DNA of 64,000 nucleotides. Source: Saccharomonospora marina XMU15 (GTDB lineage: Bacteria > Actinomycetota > Actinomycetes > Mycobacteriales > Pseudonocardiaceae). The notes beneath the pieces were generated by a model, which saw only the letters and a list, made by a program, of their open reading frames with translations, did no database searches and was not told the DNA's origin. Both the position numbers and the translations under genes were made by a program. Shown here piece after piece: positions 61,530 through 64,000 of this stretch. The DNA is taken from the NCBI RefSeq assembly GCF_000244955.1, contig NZ_CM001439.1:3266385-3330384 (forward strand), written 5' to 3'. How positions within the stretch are numbered: the stretch's first letter is position 1; each line of letters begins with the position of its first letter.

Positions 61530-62927
61530 TCAGCCGGGCGCGGGCTCCAGGTGCACGACCTTGGTCGCGGTCAGTTCGTCGAGCAGTTCGGGACCGTAGC
61601 CGTAGCCCTGGCCGCTGGCCCGCCTCGGCTGGGCCGCACCGCCGGGCGCGCCGCCGAACACGGCGTTGACCTTCACCGTGCCGACGTCGAGGTGCCGCCA
61701 GGCCCGTTGCGCGTTGTCCATGGAGCGGGTGAGCACGGTGGCGGCAAGGCCGTAGCGGTCGTCGCCTGCCTCCGCGAGTGCCTGCTCGAAATCGGCCACC
61801 TCACGCACCGGCGCCACCGGACCGAACGTCTCCTCGCGCATGAGCCGCATGCTTGGTTCGCAGCCGGACAGCACGGTCGCCGGGTACAGCGTTCCGGGCT
61901 CGCCGGGTAGCACGCCGCCCGCCCGCAGCCGGGCGCCCGCCGCGACGGCGTCGGTCACGTGCTCGTGCACCTTGTCGCGGTGCCTGGCGTCGACCAGCGG
62001 CAGCAGGCCGAGCCGGTCGGCGCGGGCGGTGAGCGCGGCCAGGAACGGCTCGGCCAGCGCGCGGTGGACGTAGATGCGCTCCACCGCGACACAGATCTGT
62101 CCGCTGTTGGCGAACGCGCCCGTGGCGGCCTGCTCGGCGGCCCATTCCGGGTCCACCCCGGCGTCGACGAGCAGCGGGTCGTTGCCACCGTTTTCCAGCA
62201 GCACCTTGGCTCCGGTTTCCGCTGCCGCCCTCGCGATGGCCCGGCCGGTCTCGCTGCTGCCGACGTGGGCGATGACGTCGATGTCGGGGCTGGAGGTGAT
62301 CCACCTGCCGACGGAGCCGTCTCCGGCCAGGCAGTTCAGCACGCCTTCCGGGAAGTGCGGGACCAGCAATTCACCCAGCAGCAGTCCGGTGTGCGGGCAC
62401 CGTTCGCTCGGCTTGTGCACCACGGTGTTGCCCGTCACCAGCGCCGCGCCGAGCAGCCCGCAGGCCACGGCGACGGGATCGTTCCACGGCGTCAGCACGG
62501 CGACCACGCCACGGGGCTGCGGCACCATCAGATCGGTGGCATGCACCTCTCCCAGCAGCGTCTTGCCCCGGTGGACCGGTCCGAGTTCGGCGTACTGCTC
62601 CAGTGTCGCGGCACCGGCGAGCACACCGGCCCTCGCCTCGTCGAGCGGTTTGCCCGTCTCCAACTGGTTGACGCGGGCGAGGTCGTCGACTCGGTCGCGC
62701 ACCGCTGCCGCCGCCGCACGCAAGCCCGCCGCCCGGTCGGTCGCGGGGGTCCGGGCCCACAGTGCCCTGGCGGCTGCGGCCGAGGCCACAGCGGCCGCGA
62801 CGTCGGCCTCCCGCGCCGCCGCTATACGGCCGACCACGGTGCCGTCCGCGGGGTTGTCGATGCGGATACCGTGCGGGTCGTCCGGCGCGGCTGCGGGCAG
62901 GTCGAGTTGTACGGCGAGATCGGTCAT
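61530..62927 (-). CDS. aldehyde dehydrogenase family protein
   Basis: A 465-residue NAD(P)-dependent dehydrogenase. VVAVLTPWNDPVAVACGLLGAAL and VVHKPSERCPHTG form the cofactor region; the general base Glu is in LLENGGNDPLLV; the catalytic Cys is in FANSGQICVAVERIY; and EETFGPVAPV ends the core. It resembles succinate-semialdehyde-type enzymes in length. ATG at 62927 is preferred; an earlier ATG at 62936 is possible. Substrate not determined. No neighbours suggest a pathway. Confidence 0.9.
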   Translation of the reverse strand: MTDLAVQLDLPAAAPDDPHGIRIDNPADGTVVGRIAAAREADVAAAVASAAAARALWARTPATDRAAGLRAAAAAVRDRVDDLARVNQLETGKPLDEARAGVLAGAATLEQYAELGPVHRGKTLLGEVHATDLMVPQPRGVVAVLTPWNDPVAVACGLLGAALVTGNTVVHKPSERCPHTGLLLGELLVPHFPEGVLNCLAGDGSVGRWITSSPDIDVIAHVGSSETGRAIARAAAETGAKVLLENGGNDPLLVDAGVDPEWAAEQAATGAFANSGQICVAVERIYVHRALAEPFLAALTARADRLGLLPLVDARHRDKVHEHVTDAVAAGARLRAGGVLPGEPGTLYPATVLSGCEPSMRLMREETFGPVAPVREVADFEQALAEAGDDRYGLAATVLTRSMDNAQRAWRHLDVGTVKVNAVFGGAPGGAAQPRRASGQGYGYGPELLDELTATKVVHLEPAPG

Positions 62928-63005
62928 GGCACGCACCTCCTGCCGGCGAGGGTGATCCGCGTACCGCTTCGGTAAACGTGCCCTCGCCGGGCAGGTGGTA
63001 CGCCG

Positions 63006-63197
63006 TCAGGTACGGGCGTACTCCTGGCTCACCGCGTTCGGCCCGTTGTAGGTGCGGTCCGGCAGTGCACGCAGATGTTCGAGTACCTCCTCGTCGGCAC
63101 CCTTGGAACGGGCGTGTTCCACCAACTGCTCGCGGGTGCACGGGTAGTCCACCCCGGACAGGTACTTCTGCATCTGGATGGGGTTCGGCGCGGACAT
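63006..63197 (-). CDS. DUF2795 family protein
   Basis: A 63-residue protein: QMQKYLSGVDYPCTREQLVEHARSKGADEEVLEHLRALPD matches the DUF2795 pattern of small actinobacterial proteins. The Cys in YPC replaces the more usual Ala. ATG at 63197 with GAGGTGAG upstream. Function unknown. Confidence 0.88.
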   Translation of the reverse strand: MSAPNPIQMQKYLSGVDYPCTREQLVEHARSKGADEEVLEHLRALPDRTYNGPNAVSQEYART

Positions 63198-63252
63198 GCT
63201 CTCACCTCCAGATCCACGCATACCCCCCAGCAGCCAGGGGTAACCGCACCCG

Positions 63253-63855
63253 GTGGATGTCGACATCGACCGGTTGCTGCGCACAGCCATGCGAGTCAGC
63301 AACGTGTTGCGTGCCGAAGGGGTCCCCTTCGCGCTGGCGGGCGGATGCGCGATCTACGCGCTCGGCGGCCCTGCCTCGGAGCACGACGTCGACGTCTTCC
63401 TCACCAAGGAGGACACTCCCGTGGCGCGCAAGGCGCTCGTGGCCGCCGGGATGCGCGCGGTCGACCCGCCGGAGGACTGGCTGGTCAAGGTCTACGACGG
63501 GGACTGCCTGGTGGACCTGATCTTTCGACCCAACCAGCGCCAGGTGACCACGGACCTGCTGGCCATGGCGACCGAGACGCGGGTGGGTGCCACCACGGCG
63601 CCCGTGCTGCCCGCGACCGAGCTGGTGATCGACAAGCTGCTCGTGCTCGGTGAGCATCGCTGCGACTTCACACCGTTGCTGCCGGTGACGCGGGCGTTGC
63701 GGGAGCAGGTCGACTGGGCGCGGGTGGCACGGGAGACGGGCTGCTCGGCCTACGCCAGGGCGCTGCTCTCGCTGCTGGCCGAGCTGGGTGTGGTGAGCGC
63801 GCGGGAACTGGCGAGCACGGAAGGAGGCATCGATGCGCGACGCGGAGGAGCCTGA
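63253..63855 (+). CDS. nucleotidyltransferase-like protein
   Basis: A 200-residue protein of the nucleotidyltransferase superfamily: VPFALAGGCAIYALGGPASEHDVDVFLTKED holds the GG and DxD-type metal-binding motifs, with LVDLIFRPNQRQV following. It resembles family members annotated as kanamycin-type or AbiEii-like nucleotidyltransferases without a known partner. It may modify a small molecule, or it may be a relic. Its stop overlaps the next gene. Confidence 0.8.
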   Translation: MDVDIDRLLRTAMRVSNVLRAEGVPFALAGGCAIYALGGPASEHDVDVFLTKEDTPVARKALVAAGMRAVDPPEDWLVKVYDGDCLVDLIFRPNQRQVTTDLLAMATETRVGATTAPVLPATELVIDKLLVLGEHRCDFTPLLPVTRALREQVDWARVARETGCSAYARALLSLLAELGVVSARELASTEGGIDARRGGA

Positions 63856-64000
63856 GCCGCCGCAGTACCGCGCCGCCCGGCTGCACAGGGTGCTGGCAGA
63901 GGACGCGCGCACGGCCGAGCTCGGGGTGCAGGTCACGGTGCGGGGGCAGGACGTGTACCTGACCGGGACCGTGTCGTCCCCCGGCCGCAGGGAGGAACTG
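63833..64000 (+). CDS. BON domain protein, 3' truncated by window end
   Basis: 56 codons before the edge: YRAARLHRVLAEDARTAELG, then VTVRGQDVYLTGTVSSPGRR matches the start of a BON domain (a small phospholipid- or surface-binding fold). The ATG at 63833 follows AAGGAGG and overlaps the nucleotidyltransferase stop. Confidence 0.7.
   Translation, partial: MRDAEEPEPPQYRAARLHRVLAEDARTAELGVQVTVRGQDVYLTGTVSSPGRREEL

Overview
The window is high-GC DNA from an actinomycete. The gene families (Lsr2, F420/PPOX-type enzymes, DUF2795, ROK and IclR regulators, dense ATGA/GTGA overlaps) fit a Pseudonocardiaceae-like genus such as Amycolatopsis, Prauserella or Saccharomonospora. The genus is inferred; there is no rRNA in the window. 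A tRNA-Leu(GAG) at 10578-10664 separates an insertion-sequence-rich accessory segment (1-10577) from about 53 kb of metabolic chromosome.

Accessory segment. An Rhs-type polymorphic toxin gene has lost its 5' end at an IS5-family element (528-1572). It is also split by an IS701-family element (2878-4307) flanked by a CTAG duplication; removing the element in silico restores one reading frame into the C-terminal toxin tip (to 4976). The likely immunity gene (4973-5317) and a small secreted-protein ORF (5305-5442) are intact. A membrane LysM/BTAD regulator follows (6021-8903). Next comes a mosaic of an IS256-type 5' remnant, the end of an old IS481-type element and a complete IS481-type element (9132-10577) with a 15-bp duplication of the tRNA-Leu 3' end.

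Metabolic region 1 (10.7-31.3 kb). Single genes come first (M20 peptidase, MOSC protein, rhodanese lipoprotein, methyltransferase), then a His-rich small protein with a cysteine-synthase-like enzyme and an MFS transporter. An IclR gene is divergent from a tightly overlapped seven-gene operon (18124-27143): acetoacetyl-CoA synthetase, two subunits of a phenylphosphate-synthase-like phosphotransferase, biotin carboxyl carrier, biotin carboxylase, a 5S-type carboxyltransferase and a HAD phosphatase. I infer an ATP- and biotin-dependent ketone carboxylation pathway (acetone or a similar ketone to enol phosphate to 3-oxoacid to CoA ester). Lsr2, a HIT protein, an SRPBCC protein, a ROK regulator and a sugar ABC ATPase follow.

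Metabolic region 2 (31.5-43 kb, minus strand). One continuous gene string encodes a selenocysteine formate dehydrogenase (in-frame UGA at 41743-41745 followed by a SECIS-like hairpin), its Fe-S and NrfD-type subunits, oxidase subunits II and I, two small membrane proteins (one CtaG-like) and a stand-alone cytochrome b. It looks like a dedicated formate-to-oxygen respiratory module. The complete selenocysteine machinery (selB, selA, tRNA-Sec, selD) lies at 56.5-60.9 kb.

Remaining region. It holds stress and redox genes: flavodoxin, PPOX protein, a RafS-like ribosome hibernation factor, LysR with a flavin oxidase, ArsR with a VOC protein, and a CsoR/CstR-type repressor with thioredoxin sharing an identical operator. 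An AlkB-like protein, an ATP-grasp/CocE hydrolase pair, a PEBP protein, an aldehyde dehydrogenase, DUF2795, a nucleotidyltransferase and a partial BON protein complete it.
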